From positions 2,666,001 to 2,730,000 of the forward strand of contig OY282460.1 of NCBI GenBank assembly GCA_958296295.1: DNA of 64,000 bases, given 5' to 3'. Shown here in pieces: positions 35,698 through 44,669 of the stretch (the first letter of the stretch is position 1; each line of letters starts with the position of its first letter). This DNA is from an uncultured Pseudomonadales bacterium (GTDB lineage: Bacteria > Pseudomonadota > Gammaproteobacteria > Pseudomonadales > Azotimanducaceae). Under the pieces are notes generated by a model. It was not told where the DNA came from, made no database searches, and saw only the letters and a list, made by a program, of their open reading frames with translations. A program made the position numbers and the translations under genes.

Positions 35698-36483
35698 ATG
35701 AACAAGTATGATTCGGCCATGAAACTGCAGGTGCTTTCGGACCTCCATCTCGAGGCGCACAATCCTATTCCGCGGCTGGCCGAGGACGCGGATGTCGTGG
35801 TGCTCGCCGGCGACTTGGCGCCCTACCTGCCACGCACGCTGCACGCCGTGGCCGCGGCTTGGGCCGCGGCCGAGCGCGTCCTCTATGTGCCCGGCAACCA
35901 CGAGTTCTACCAGGGCGAAATAGATGCCGTGCGCGGCGCGCTGGCCGAAACCTGCGGCGAACTCGGCATCGAGCTTCTGGATCGGCGGGCCGTCATCATC
36001 GGCGACGTCCGCTTCATCGGCGCCACGTTGTGGACGGATTTCGCCTTGCACGGCGTTGCCCAGTCGCCTTGGGCCAAGTCCGTCGCGGTACGCGGCATGG
36101 GTGATTTCATGGGCCTAATCCGGCACCGCGGCGGGTTGTTCACACCCACCGAGTCCTGCCGCCGCCATCTCGCCGACCGCAGCTTCATCGAGCGCGAACT
36201 CGAAGCCGCCGGCGTGGCCGGGGAAACCGCGGTGGTGATCACCCACCACGCGCCAACGCCCCGATCGATCCGCCCGTGGTACGAGGGCAACGCCTTGAAC
36301 CCGGCGTTCGCGTCCGACTTGGAAGCCTTGATCAGTCGCCACGCTCCACCGCTGTGGATTCATGGCCACATGCACGACAGCATCGACGAGGCCTTGGGCG
36401 ACACCCGGGTGCTGGCCAACCCGGGCGGCTACACCAAGACCGAGAACCCGCTCTTCGACCCCGAACTTTGCGTGGAGGTTTAG
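35698..36483 (+). CDS. Calcineurin-like metallophosphoesterase
   Basis: A 261-residue cytosolic phosphoesterase. The metal-binding signature is complete: DLHLEAH (first block), LAGDLAPYL (GDxx), VPGNHEFYQG (GNH[E]), ITHHAPTPRS, and the C-terminal IHGHMHDSIDEAL (GHxH). These residues hold two divalent metals. The substrate is unknown. ATG 35698 follows GGTAGGA; ATG 35719 is a possible internal start (MKLQVLSDLHL). It sits 111 bases before the formyltransferase and is probably transcribed with it. Confidence 0.85.
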   Translation: MNKYDSAMKLQVLSDLHLEAHNPIPRLAEDADVVVLAGDLAPYLPRTLHAVAAAWAAAERVLYVPGNHEFYQGEIDAVRGALAETCGELGIELLDRRAVIIGDVRFIGATLWTDFALHGVAQSPWAKSVAVRGMGDFMGLIRHRGGLFTPTESCRRHLADRSFIERELEAAGVAGETAVVITHHAPTPRSIRPWYEGNALNPAFASDLEALISRHAPPLWIHGHMHDSIDEALGDTRVLANPGGYTKTENPLFDPELCVEV

Positions 36484-36594
36484 CGGCATGGCGCTGTCGC
36501 ACGCCGGCACCCGAACAACGACAATTTCACCAGCGCGGCCGAAGGACGGGACGGCGCCCGCCAACGCCGTCGCTGGAAACGCAAGGAGGCAATA

Positions 36595-37611
36595 ATGCGC
36601 ATCATCGTCAATGGTCAGCAGGCGTTCGGGCGCGCCGTTCTCGACGCCTTGGTGGAGCGGGGCGAGGACGTGGTCGGCGTGTACACGGCACCGGACCGCG
36701 AGGGCAAACCGCCAGACCCGCTGAAGGCGGGGGCGGTTGAACACGGCCTGCCGGTGTTTCAGCCCAAGTCCTTTCGCCGCCAGCAGGTGTGGGCGCAGAT
36801 GCGGGAACTCGCTCCGGACCTCGCCGTGATGGCCTACGTCACGTTGTTCGTGCCGCAAGAGGCGTTGGCGGCGCCCCGGCTCGGCACCATCCAATACCAT
36901 CCCTCGCTGTTGCCAATGCACCAGGGGCCGAGCGCCATCAACTGGCCCATCATCTTCGGCGAGACGCGCACCGGGCTTACGATCTTCTGGCCGGACGAGG
37001 GCTTGGACACCGGCCCCGTGCTGCTCCGCAAGGCCGTCACCATCGGCCCGGAAGACACCTTGGGCAGCCTTTATTTCGACCACTTGTTCCCGCTAGGCGT
37101 CCAAGGCCTGCTCGAAGCCGTGGACCTGGTGCGCGGCGGCAAAGCCCCCAAGACGCCGCAGGCGGAACTCTTGGACGCCGAGACGCGCGCCGCCATGCGG
37201 CGAGTGCGGGCCAAGCACACCGGCGTTCAGCGGCAAGTGGAGATCGGCACTTACGAAGGCTGGTGCCGCGCCGAGCAGGCCCAAATCGATTGGCACGCCA
37301 GCACCGAAGATGTCCGCAACCTCATTCGCGGCTGCGATCCGCAACCGGGAGCGTGGACGACCCTCCACCGCCGGAAACTGCAGATCTTCACCTGCCGCAC
37401 GGCGCAAGGCGCGATCGCCGGCGATGGCCCGCCGGGGAGCGTGGTGGCGGGTGACGCGGATTCGTTCTCGGTGCGCACCGGCGACGGCGGCGCGATAGAA
37501 GTGCTCCGCGTGCGCCCCCAAGGCGAAGCGAAAACCGCGGCCGGGGCCTTCGCCGCCGAGGTCCAGCTGAGCATCGGCGATCGGCTTGGCGCGGACGGCG
37601 ATGCGGCCTAG
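36595..37611 (+). CDS. Formyltransferase-fold protein like the hydrolase domain of 10-formyl-THF dehydrogenase
   Basis: A 338-residue protein of the methionyl-tRNA formyltransferase superfamily. MRIIVNGQQAFGRAVLDALVERG opens the Rossmann-like domain. The catalytic segment is QYHPSLLPMHQGPSAINWPI with the conserved His, and the Asp is in IFWPDEGLDTGPVLLRK. The INW/GFTIFW pattern and the C-terminal INW-like 'IDWHASTEDVRNLIRGCDPQPGAW' region match the N-terminal formyl-THF hydrolase domain of ALDH1L-type enzymes better than true Fmt. The carrier and aldehyde-dehydrogenase domains of those enzymes are absent. It has a strong SD (AAGGAGG). Located before a CoA-transferase fusion, so a one-carbon or formyl-transfer pathway is possible; inference. 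Confidence 0.75.
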   Translation: MRIIVNGQQAFGRAVLDALVERGEDVVGVYTAPDREGKPPDPLKAGAVEHGLPVFQPKSFRRQQVWAQMRELAPDLAVMAYVTLFVPQEALAAPRLGTIQYHPSLLPMHQGPSAINWPIIFGETRTGLTIFWPDEGLDTGPVLLRKAVTIGPEDTLGSLYFDHLFPLGVQGLLEAVDLVRGGKAPKTPQAELLDAETRAAMRRVRAKHTGVQRQVEIGTYEGWCRAEQAQIDWHASTEDVRNLIRGCDPQPGAWTTLHRRKLQIFTCRTAQGAIAGDGPPGSVVAGDADSFSVRTGDGGAIEVLRVRPQGEAKTAAGAFAAEVQLSIGDRLGADGDAA

Positions 37612-37690
37612 CGCCGACGCCTTTGGCGCTCCGGGGTTGATCCGAGTGCCCCGCTCGCGCAAAGTGCCCCACGATCCATCGGCTTGAGGA

Positions 37691-37716
37691 AGCTGTGAGG
37701 GGGGAGCTGTGAGGGG
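37691..37716 (+). repeat. Tandem 14-bp repeat at the CoA-transferase start
   Basis: AGCTGTGAGGGG occurs at 37691-37702 and again at 37705-37716. Each copy carries a GTG and a purine-rich SD-like run. A third GTG lies at 37721. The duplication multiplies possible start sites. Confidence 0.7.
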
Positions 37717-40057
37717 AATAGTGGGCCCGCTCGCGCGTTTTCGCATCATCGAACTTGGCATCGGCCCGGCGTCCGGTTTGGCCACCATGATGCTGGCGGA
37801 CTTCGGGGCGGACGTGATCAAGGTCGTGCCCAAAGGCGGCGACCCGTTCCAAGGCATGGCGTCTTGGCCGCTTTGGAGCCGCGGCAAGCGCCTCGTGGAG
37901 GCCGATTTGCGCAACGAGACCGATGTCGCCGCCTTGCGCGATCTCATCGTCGGCTCCGCGGACGCGGTCCTCACGACGCTGAACAAGCGGACGCGGCTGC
38001 GGCTGCGGCTCGATGCCGGCGGTCTCGGCCGCGACGACCTGGTGCTGGGCGTCATCTCCGGCTTTGGCGAGGACGGGCCGTACGCCGGCTACCCCGGCTA
38101 CGAGCCGGTGGTGGCCGCCAAGTCCGGGCGAATGCTCGGTTTCGCCGGCGTCGCGGACCGCGACGGGCCGAACTACGCCGCGCTCCAAGTGGGAACCCAC
38201 GCCACCGCCCAAAGCGCCGCGGCGGCGCTGCTCGCCGCGCTGGTCGGCCGCGAGGCCACCGGGCGCGGATTCGCCTTCGACACATCCTTGCTGCGCGGCA
38301 TGATGCCGTACGAGATGGGCATCATGGCGATGGCGCAGCTCTGGGACAAAGGCATTCTGGAGCGGCCAAAGGCGCGACGCGACCGCACGCGGTCCATGCC
38401 GACCTTGAACTACCATCCGGTTCGCACCAAAGACGGCAAGTGGCTGCAGCTCGGCAACCTCTTGCCGCACCTGCTGCGCAACTTCTTTCGCGCCGCGGGC
38501 CTGGCCGAGGAGTTGCGGGGCGACGAGCACCGCGGCGACCCCTTGCGTTGGCCGCGGCCCGTGCTTGAACGCTTTCGCGAGCGCTTGTTCGAGCACATGC
38601 AATCGAAGACGCTGGCGGAGTGGACGAGCATCTTCGAAGCCGATGGCGGCGTCGTTTCCCACCCTTACCAGACCACCCAAGAAGCCTTGGCGGACCCGGA
38701 CGTGGTGGCCAACCACCACGTGGCGCGGCGCAACGGCATGACGCAACTCGGCTTGCTGGCCAAGCTCACGCGAACGCCGGGGGCGGTGGGCGGCCCCGCC
38801 GTGCAGACCACGTTCGACGCCATCGACGCGCGGCCGGTGGAACCGCCGGCGCGCCGCGGCCGGCAAGGCGCCAAACCGCTCGCCGGCGTTACGGTGGTGG
38901 AAAGCGCCACCATCATCGCCGCGCCTTTGGGCGCTTCGGTGCTGGCGGATCTGGGCGCGCGCGTCATCAAGATCGAACCACCGACGGGCGATCCCTTCCG
39001 CAGCATGTTCCACGGCTTCGGCGCCTCGAAGTGCAACGCCGGCAAGGAGAGCATCTGCTTGGATCTCAAGGCCGCCGAGGGCCAGAACATCGCCGGACGC
39101 CTTGCCGCGAAAGCGGACATCTGGATTCACAACTACCGGGTGGGCGTGCCGGAGAAACTCGGCATCGGCTACCAGCAACTGGCCGCTGAGAACCCCGCCC
39201 TCGTCTATGTCTCCGCCAACGGCTACGGCCCCGAGGGCCCCGGCGCGAAGCGGCCTTCCACCCACCCTATTCCCGGCGCCGCGCTCGGCGGCGCCCTTTG
39301 GCAGTTCGGCCATTTGCCGTCCGCCGACGAGCCGCTCGACAACGGCATGCTGCGCGAAACCGCCCGCAAATTGCTGCGCGCGAACGACGTGAACCCGGAC
39401 CCCAACACCTCCATGGTCGTCGCCACCGCCGCGCTCATGGGTCTCGCCGCCCGGCGCACGCATGGACGCGGGCAGAAGATCTACGTGGACATGTTCGGCG
39501 CCAACGCCTACGCCAACTGGGACGACTTCCTCGCCTACGACGGCAAGCCGGAACGCCCGGCCGTGGACGATCAAGGTCTTGGTCTCGGCCCGCTGCACCG
39601 GCTGTACCGCTGCGCCGAGGGTTGGGTGTTCCTGATGATCGCCAACGCCGGGCAGTGGCGAACGCTCCAAGAAGCGTTGGCGCTGAAGGCCGAACCAGAC
39701 GACCCGGATGTCGCCGAAAAGCTCGCCAAGGCCTTCGCGGCGGGAAGCGCCGACGACTTCGAGCAGCGCCTCGCGCCGAGAGGCGTCGGCTGCGTGCGCG
39801 CCGACGGCGCCGAGCCGCCGGACTTCCTGCTCTACGACGAGCACTGCGCCATTGAAGAGCTGCGCGTTCCGGCGCGCCATCCGGATTGGGGCGACTACTA
39901 TCGCAACGGCCCCATGGCGCGGTTTCGCAAAGGCGACGACTACCCCGGCGCCAGCGCGATGGGCGATTCCACCCTTGCGCTCTTGGACGAGCTCGGCTAC
40001 CGCCGCGAGGATGTGGCGGCGCTGGTGGCCAACCGAACGGTGTACGCGCGCGAATGA
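37709..40057 (+). CDS. Tandem-fused CaiB/BaiF (family III) CoA transferase
   Basis: A 782-residue protein made of two family III CoA-transferase domains. Half one (about 1-390): RIIELGIGPASGLATMMLADFGADVIKVV, SGFGEDGPYAGYPGYEPVV, and the Asp in FAFDTSLLRGMM at the catalytic position. Half two (about 395-780): GVTVVESATIIAAPLGASVLADLGARVIKIE, ANGYGPEGPGAKRPS, and the Asp in IYVDMFGANAY. Most family members are about 400-residue homodimers, so the fusion mimics the dimer in one chain. Both halves keep the putative catalytic Asp. Start is GTG 37709 or GTG 37721-37726 region; the SD is ambiguous because of a local repeat. Substrates unknown. Confidence 0.83.
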   Translation: MRGIVGPLARFRIIELGIGPASGLATMMLADFGADVIKVVPKGGDPFQGMASWPLWSRGKRLVEADLRNETDVAALRDLIVGSADAVLTTLNKRTRLRLRLDAGGLGRDDLVLGVISGFGEDGPYAGYPGYEPVVAAKSGRMLGFAGVADRDGPNYAALQVGTHATAQSAAAALLAALVGREATGRGFAFDTSLLRGMMPYEMGIMAMAQLWDKGILERPKARRDRTRSMPTLNYHPVRTKDGKWLQLGNLLPHLLRNFFRAAGLAEELRGDEHRGDPLRWPRPVLERFRERLFEHMQSKTLAEWTSIFEADGGVVSHPYQTTQEALADPDVVANHHVARRNGMTQLGLLAKLTRTPGAVGGPAVQTTFDAIDARPVEPPARRGRQGAKPLAGVTVVESATIIAAPLGASVLADLGARVIKIEPPTGDPFRSMFHGFGASKCNAGKESICLDLKAAEGQNIAGRLAAKADIWIHNYRVGVPEKLGIGYQQLAAENPALVYVSANGYGPEGPGAKRPSTHPIPGAALGGALWQFGHLPSADEPLDNGMLRETARKLLRANDVNPDPNTSMVVATAALMGLAARRTHGRGQKIYVDMFGANAYANWDDFLAYDGKPERPAVDDQGLGLGPLHRLYRCAEGWVFLMIANAGQWRTLQEALALKAEPDDPDVAEKLAKAFAAGSADDFEQRLAPRGVGCVRADGAEPPDFLLYDEHCAIEELRVPARHPDWGDYYRNGPMARFRKGDDYPGASAMGDSTLALLDELGYRREDVAALVANRTVYARE

Positions 40058-40656
40058 CGCCGAGCGCGGAGGCGTTGCGGCGCTTGGCCGCCTGGGCCGC
40101 AGGCGCGTTCGCGGCCGGTGGCGTGTTGCCCGCCCTCGGCGGCTGCGACGCCAAGCCTCCCGCCAGCCAGGCCGATGTGGTGCGCGCCTTGGTGCGCGAC
40201 TTCGCGCCGCCACTGCGCAACGCGTTGTTCGTCGGCGGAACAAGCGACTGCCGATCCGACGGCGTGACGAGCGCTCCTGTGGAAGCGGACGCTTTCGGCG
40301 CGTTTCTGACCGCCAACGTGGGCGCTCCGGCGCTGGACCTCACGCCGTGGGCCGACCGGCTGCAATTGGACGCGAGCGGCGCGCTGCCGAACGTCCTGGC
40401 GGCCCGCGAGGGAAGGCCCGTGGTGGCTCTGTCCCGGCCCGGCCTGGCCGGCGATATCGCGCTCCTGTGCGCCGAGGTCTACAGTACCGACAAGCGCGGG
40501 TATCTGCTGCGTTTCGTCCGCGACCACGCCGGCGAGTGGGCGCTGCGGGCGGAGTTCGAGGTCTGGCGGGAAGACGCCCAGCGCGTTGAGGAACTGCCAA
40601 GCGGCGAGGCGCTGAACAAGCGTGCCGCTTCCCGGTCGACACGCGACGGCGCATAG
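40054..40656 (+). CDS. Putative lipoprotein, unknown function
   Basis: A 200-residue protein whose ATG overlaps the CoA-transferase stop (ATGA). The N-terminus is a signal peptide ending in a lipobox (VLPALGGC, Cys near residue 31), so membrane anchoring is likely. The mature part (DVVRALVRDFAPPLRNALFV, later REGRPVVALSRPGLAGDIALL and YLLRFVRDHAGEWALRAEFEVW) is a mixed alpha/beta sequence that I cannot place in a family. It is followed 105 bases later by another lipoprotein, the MltF-like enzyme. Confidence 0.65.
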   Translation: MTPSAEALRRLAAWAAGAFAAGGVLPALGGCDAKPPASQADVVRALVRDFAPPLRNALFVGGTSDCRSDGVTSAPVEADAFGAFLTANVGAPALDLTPWADRLQLDASGALPNVLAAREGRPVVALSRPGLAGDIALLCAEVYSTDKRGYLLRFVRDHAGEWALRAEFEVWREDAQRVEELPSGEALNKRAASRSTRDGA

Positions 40657-40761
40657 CCGGCCTTGAGGCATGCGAAGGTGGCGCAAACCAGCGGTCGGTG
40701 CCGGCAAATGGCGGAAGGTCCCAAGGGCCGGCCTCCAAATAGACCAAGAGGGACCAGCAAA

Positions 40762-42777
40762 GTGAAACGGTGGGCGGCGATCGCGATCTCGGCAGTTGCC
40801 GTTTCCGGTTGCGAATCAAAGGTGGACACGCCAGACCCGCCGGCCGTGCCAAGCGGCTGGGCCGGCATTGTCGAACGCGGATCCATACGCCTTGCCGGCC
40901 GCGCTTGGGATGGATTCGACACGCTGCCTTCCCGCGGTCTTCCCGCCGAGCGGTACCGCCAACTGGCGGAGGAGTTCGCGGCGCGGCACGAACTCGACGT
41001 CGAGTGGCGCATGGCGTCCAGCATCGCCGAAACGCTGGCCTTGGTGGCCGGTGGCCACGCGGACATCGGCGTCGCCAACATCACCGTCACGCCCGCGCGC
41101 GCCGAGCACGTGGCGTTCTCCTTGCCCCTCACCCGTTCGCAAGAGTGGGTGATCGGCGCGCGCGAGACGGGCAGCTTCGGCGTCGCCGCGGGCACCGCTT
41201 ACGAGGAGACGCTGGCCGCGCACTACCCCGACGCCCGCCGGGCGCCGGTGCCCGGGGACGCGGACCCGCCGCGCTTCATCGACCTCATCGAGCAAGGGGT
41301 GGTGGACGCGACCATCATGGACGAGGCGGCCGCACGAGTCGTGGTTGCGGCCAGTCCCGACATCCACATGCTGCGCGAACTGCCGGCCCTGCGCGACCAC
41401 GCGTGGGCGCTGCCACTGGCGGCGCAAGGGCTGAAAGGCAAGCTGGACGAGTTCCTGCTCGAACGCCACGTGTTCGACGAGCGCGGCGACGAGGTGCGGG
41501 ACTGGGAGGCCATCGTCGCCGCCGGGCGACTGCGGATGCTCACCGTGAACGCCCCCACGACCTACTACCTGTGGCGCGGCGAACTCTTGGGCTACGAGTT
41601 CGAAATGGTGCGGGCGTTCGCGGACCGCCACAATCTGCAACTGGAAGTGGTGGTGGCGAGCGATTTCTCCGAGCTCTTCGACTGGCTGGCGGCGGGCAAA
41701 GGAGATCTCATCGCCGCCGGGCTGACGCGCACGCCAGGGCGCGAGGCGCGCGGAATGCGTTTCACCACCCGCTATCTGGAGGTGCGCGAGACTTTCGTCA
41801 CCGCCGCGGCGCCGGTGTCGTCTCTGTCGGACTTGGCCGGGCGCACGGTGACCGTGCATCCAGACACCAGTTACGCGGCCACGCTGGCGGCGCTCGGCGA
41901 CGGCCCGGCACCGGACTTCACCGTGGAGTTCGTCAGGCAGAGCACGCAATCGATTCTCGACGCGGTGGCCGCCGGCACGCTGGACGTGACTCTCGCGGAC
42001 AGCCACCGCGCCCAACTGGCCGCGACTTTCCACTCCAATCTCCAGCTCGGCTTGGCGATGGCGCCCCAAGGCCTCGCCTGGGCCGTTCTGGCCGAGAACG
42101 AAGGCCTGCTCGCGCGGCTGAACGAACACGTCCGCGCCGGCTACCGCGGCTACGATTTCAACGTGCTGCGCAACAAGTACTTCGTCAACCAGCGCCGCAT
42201 GACCCGCCAACACCAACACCGCGTCACCGGCGATTCGCTTTCGCCCTACGACGAACTGGTCAAGCCGGCCGCCCGATCGGCGGATCTGGATTGGCGGTTG
42301 GTGGTGGCGCAGATGTATCAAGAGAGCGGCTTCGATCCGCAGGCGGTGAGTTTCGCCGGCGCGAAAGGGCTGCTGCAGGTGTTGCCGCGCACGGCGCAGG
42401 AGCTCGGGCTGGATCCGGGACGCCTGGACGAGCCGGAGGTCAGCATCCGCGCCGGCGTCAGCTACCTGGCGTGGACGCGGCAGCGGTTTCCTTCCCTGCC
42501 GGTGGGCGAGCAGTTGAAGTTCGCTTTGGCGGCGTACAACGCCGGCGCCGGCCATGTGCGCGATGGACGAAGGCTGGCGCGCCGGCTTGGCCTTGACGGT
42601 TCGCTCTGGTTCGACAACGTCGAACAAGCGATGCTCAAGCTAGCGGAGCCGGAGCATGCCCGTCGGGCCGCGCACGGCTATGTGCGCGGCTCGGAGGTGG
42701 TGAACTACGTGCGCGAGATAAACCACCGCTACCGGGCCTACCTGGATCACTTCCGCGTGCTGGAGAACGGCGGCTGA
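40762..42777 (+). CDS. mltF: MltF-like lytic transglycosylase with two solute-binding domains
   Basis: A 671-residue lipoprotein (AISAVAVSGCESK, lipid Cys near residue 15). Residues about 30-240 and 250-470 are two successive SBP_bac_3-type domains; the second begins LRMLTVNAPTTYYLWRGELLGYEFEMVRAFA. The C-terminal 200 residues are a goose-lysozyme/SLT domain with the catalytic Glu in VVAQMYQESGFDPQAVSFAGA, then GLLQVLPRTAQELG and FALAAYNAGAGHVRDGR. E. coli MltF is about 518 aa with one sensor domain, so this protein has an extra one. GTG 40762 chosen because the signal peptide starts there. It cleaves peptidoglycan at the outer-membrane inner face. Confidence 0.85.
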   Translation: MKRWAAIAISAVAVSGCESKVDTPDPPAVPSGWAGIVERGSIRLAGRAWDGFDTLPSRGLPAERYRQLAEEFAARHELDVEWRMASSIAETLALVAGGHADIGVANITVTPARAEHVAFSLPLTRSQEWVIGARETGSFGVAAGTAYEETLAAHYPDARRAPVPGDADPPRFIDLIEQGVVDATIMDEAAARVVVAASPDIHMLRELPALRDHAWALPLAAQGLKGKLDEFLLERHVFDERGDEVRDWEAIVAAGRLRMLTVNAPTTYYLWRGELLGYEFEMVRAFADRHNLQLEVVVASDFSELFDWLAAGKGDLIAAGLTRTPGREARGMRFTTRYLEVRETFVTAAAPVSSLSDLAGRTVTVHPDTSYAATLAALGDGPAPDFTVEFVRQSTQSILDAVAAGTLDVTLADSHRAQLAATFHSNLQLGLAMAPQGLAWAVLAENEGLLARLNEHVRAGYRGYDFNVLRNKYFVNQRRMTRQHQHRVTGDSLSPYDELVKPAARSADLDWRLVVAQMYQESGFDPQAVSFAGAKGLLQVLPRTAQELGLDPGRLDEPEVSIRAGVSYLAWTRQRFPSLPVGEQLKFALAAYNAGAGHVRDGRRLARRLGLDGSLWFDNVEQAMLKLAEPEHARRAAHGYVRGSEVVNYVREINHRYRAYLDHFRVLENGG

Positions 42778-42798
42778 CGCGGGGATCGCTCAAGCGTT

Positions 42799-43431
42799 TC
42801 AGGGCCCGGGCGCGACGCGCCGCACGGACAGGATGGTGACGGGTTCCACAGGCACGTCGCGCATGCGTTCCACGGTATGGGTGGGCTTGCGCTCGATCCG
42901 CTCCGCCACATCCATGCCGGCGACCACGCGCCCGAACACGGTGTAGCCGGGTTTGCCCTTCTTGGCGTCCAAGTGGGGCGACGCCACCATGTTGATGTAG
43001 AACTGCGCCCCGGCGGACTCGGGATCCGCCGTGCGCGCCATGGCGATGGCGCCGCGTTCGTGCGACAAGCCGCCGACCGACTCGTTCGGCACATTGCGCG
43101 GTGCCGGGCGGCGGTTCATGGCCGCGTCGTAGCCGCCAACTTGGATCATGAAGTCCGGGATCACGCGGTGAAAGATCAAACCGTCGTAAAAGCGCTCGTC
43201 CACCAACGCGAGGAAATTGGCCACCGTGCGGGGCGCCCGATCGGGCCGCAATTGCACCGTTATGGGCCCCTCGCTGGTGACGATTTCAACGGTCGGGCGC
43301 GGTGCGGCGTCCGCGCTCGCCGCGTCTTCGGCTTGGGCGACCACCGCCGCAGCGCCGACCGCCGCGCCGGACACGGCATGGAGCAAGCGGCGCAGGCGGC
43401 GAAGCGGGTGCGCGGGATAGCGATTCGACAT
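42799..43431 (-). CDS. ppiA: Periplasmic cyclophilin-type peptidyl-prolyl isomerase
   Basis: A 210-residue cyclophilin with an N-terminal signal peptide (LLHAVSGAAVGAAAVVAQA). The domain has VEIVTSEGPITVQLRPDRAPRTVANFL, FYDGLIFHRVIPDFMIQVGG with the catalytic Arg, AMARTADPESAGAQFYINM and the GYTVFGRVVAGMDV ending. Export suggests a periplasmic folding role, like PpiA. It begins 3 bases after pdxJ stops, so the two form an operon although their functions are unrelated. Confidence 0.9.
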   Translation of the reverse strand: MSNRYPAHPLRRLRRLLHAVSGAAVGAAAVVAQAEDAASADAAPRPTVEIVTSEGPITVQLRPDRAPRTVANFLALVDERFYDGLIFHRVIPDFMIQVGGYDAAMNRRPAPRNVPNESVGGLSHERGAIAMARTADPESAGAQFYINMVASPHLDAKKGKPGYTVFGRVVAGMDVAERIERKPTHTVERMRDVPVEPVTILSVRRVAPGP

Positions 43432-43434
43432 GGG

Positions 43435-44220
43435 TCAGTTCTCCAAAGCGGCCAGATAGCGCTTGACGGTTTCCGCCAAGCCGAACTCCAAGGCGTCGGC
43501 GACGAGGGCTTGGCCGATGGACACCTCGGCGACGGCGCAAACGGACACGAACTGGCGCAGGTTCGCCAAATTGAGATCGTGGCCGGCGTTCACTCCGAGG
43601 CCGAGGCTCGCCGCGTGCGACGCCGCGGCGCGGTATTGCTCCAAACAATCGGCCGTCTCTTGGTGGCGCAGCCCGCGAGACGCCACGAGTTCCGCGTACG
43701 GCCCGGTGTAGAGCTCGATGCGATCCGCGCCAACGCCTTTGGCGCGCGTGATCTGCTCGACATCCGGCGCCATGAACAGGCTCACCCGCGCGCCGCAAAC
43801 GCGACAGCGTTCCACGGCGGCACGCACTTCTTCGCGGGTCTCGGCGGCGGCCAGGCTCCAGCCGTGATCGGACGTCAGCTGCTCGTCGGCATCGGGCACG
43901 AGCGTGCATTGGTGGGGACGCGCCGTTTCGACGAGCGCGGCGAAGCCCGGGTAGCCGGGCCGCGGCGGCGCGTGCGGGTTGCCTTCGATGTTGAACTCCG
44001 CGCCGGGATGTTCGTGTACCAGCGCGCTCAAGGCGTGGACATCGGCGGCGCGAATGTGTCTGCCGTCCGGCCGCGGATGCACGGTGATACCGCCGGCACC
44101 GGCCGCGAGCGCGATGCGGGCGCAAGCGACCACGTCCGGCCGCGAGCCGTCCAGCCCAGGTCCGGAGCGGGCGTTGCGCAACCACGCGATCTTGTTCACG
44201 TTGACGGAGAGAACGGTCAT
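43435..44220 (-). CDS. pdxJ: Pyridoxine 5'-phosphate synthase
   Basis: A 261-residue TIM-barrel enzyme that condenses deoxyxylulose 5-phosphate with aminoacetone 3-phosphate to make PNP in vitamin B6 synthesis. LSVNVNKIAWLRNARSGPGL, AGAGGITVHPRPDGRHIR, FNIEGNP, CTLVPDADEQLTSDHGW, RIELYTGPYAE and VNAGHDLNLANLRQF are diagnostic, including the catalytic Glu and His positions. The first motif usually has VN-D/HxAT-R; here NKIAWLRNAR. ATG 44220 overlaps the stop of the upstream ORF. No recO or acpS neighbour, which often flank pdxJ. Confidence 0.93.
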   Translation of the reverse strand: MTVLSVNVNKIAWLRNARSGPGLDGSRPDVVACARIALAAGAGGITVHPRPDGRHIRAADVHALSALVHEHPGAEFNIEGNPHAPPRPGYPGFAALVETARPHQCTLVPDADEQLTSDHGWSLAAAETREEVRAAVERCRVCGARVSLFMAPDVEQITRAKGVGADRIELYTGPYAELVASRGLRHQETADCLEQYRAAASHAASLGLGVNAGHDLNLANLRQFVSVCAVAEVSIGQALVADALEFGLAETVKRYLAALEN

Positions 44221-44669
44221 CCCAACCCCGGCACATTCCGCGCCCCACCCGCTTGGCCGCGGACGGACACGGCGAGCGGCCCGCAATGGCGGAGTGGGCG
44301 ATCATACCTTGGCTGCCCTTCGATCTCCTGCGCGGCGCGCCTGGACAGTCCCGCCTCCGTCGGCCCTAAAATGTGATCGGTCAGAATCGACAGGTCGTTG
44401 CCGTTCTTCCACGACTGCGCCGCGAGTTGCTCCAAGCCGCAAGGCAACGTTGAGAGAACACGGACAACCTTGAGCAGCGCATCGCTCCGCGACCGGATCT
44501 TGTTCGCCGCAATCCCATGCGATTCGAGGAATTGCCTCACCAGCCACAGATCGGGAAGAAACCCTTTTGCTTCATACGCGAATGCAAGTTCCTCGCCGAT
44601 TTTTGGCCTGCCGCGATAACGCTCCTCGCGTGGCAGGTGGCGTTGATCCTCTCGGAGAATTGCGGGCAA
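44217..44669 (-). CDS. Hypothetical ORF in a lower-GC patch, possibly a gene remnant
   Basis: A 150-codon ORF that I do not recognise. Residues about 20-100 (RPKIGEELAFAYEAKGFLP, LVRQFLESHGIAANKIRSRS, VVRVLSTLPCGLEQLAAQSW, NDLSILTDHILG) have good protein composition, with balanced hydrophobic and charged residues and little Arg/Gly bias. The last 45 residues look like random GC-rich translation. The DNA of 44380-44780 is visibly less GC-rich than its surroundings. The stop overlaps the pdxJ start as ATGA, which may be chance. It may be the 5' part of a truncated imported gene. Confidence 0.4.
   Translation of the reverse strand: MPAILREDQRHLPREERYRGRPKIGEELAFAYEAKGFLPDLWLVRQFLESHGIAANKIRSRSDALLKVVRVLSTLPCGLEQLAAQSWKNGNDLSILTDHILGPTEAGLSRRAAQEIEGQPRYDRPLRHCGPLAVSVRGQAGGARNVPGLG

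Noticed and set aside
37388-40243. A 951-codon minus-strand ORF over the CoA transferase
   Set aside because: High GC removes stops from the antisense frame. Its composition (Arg, His, Ala) is that of a shadow, and the plus strand encodes two full enzyme domains.
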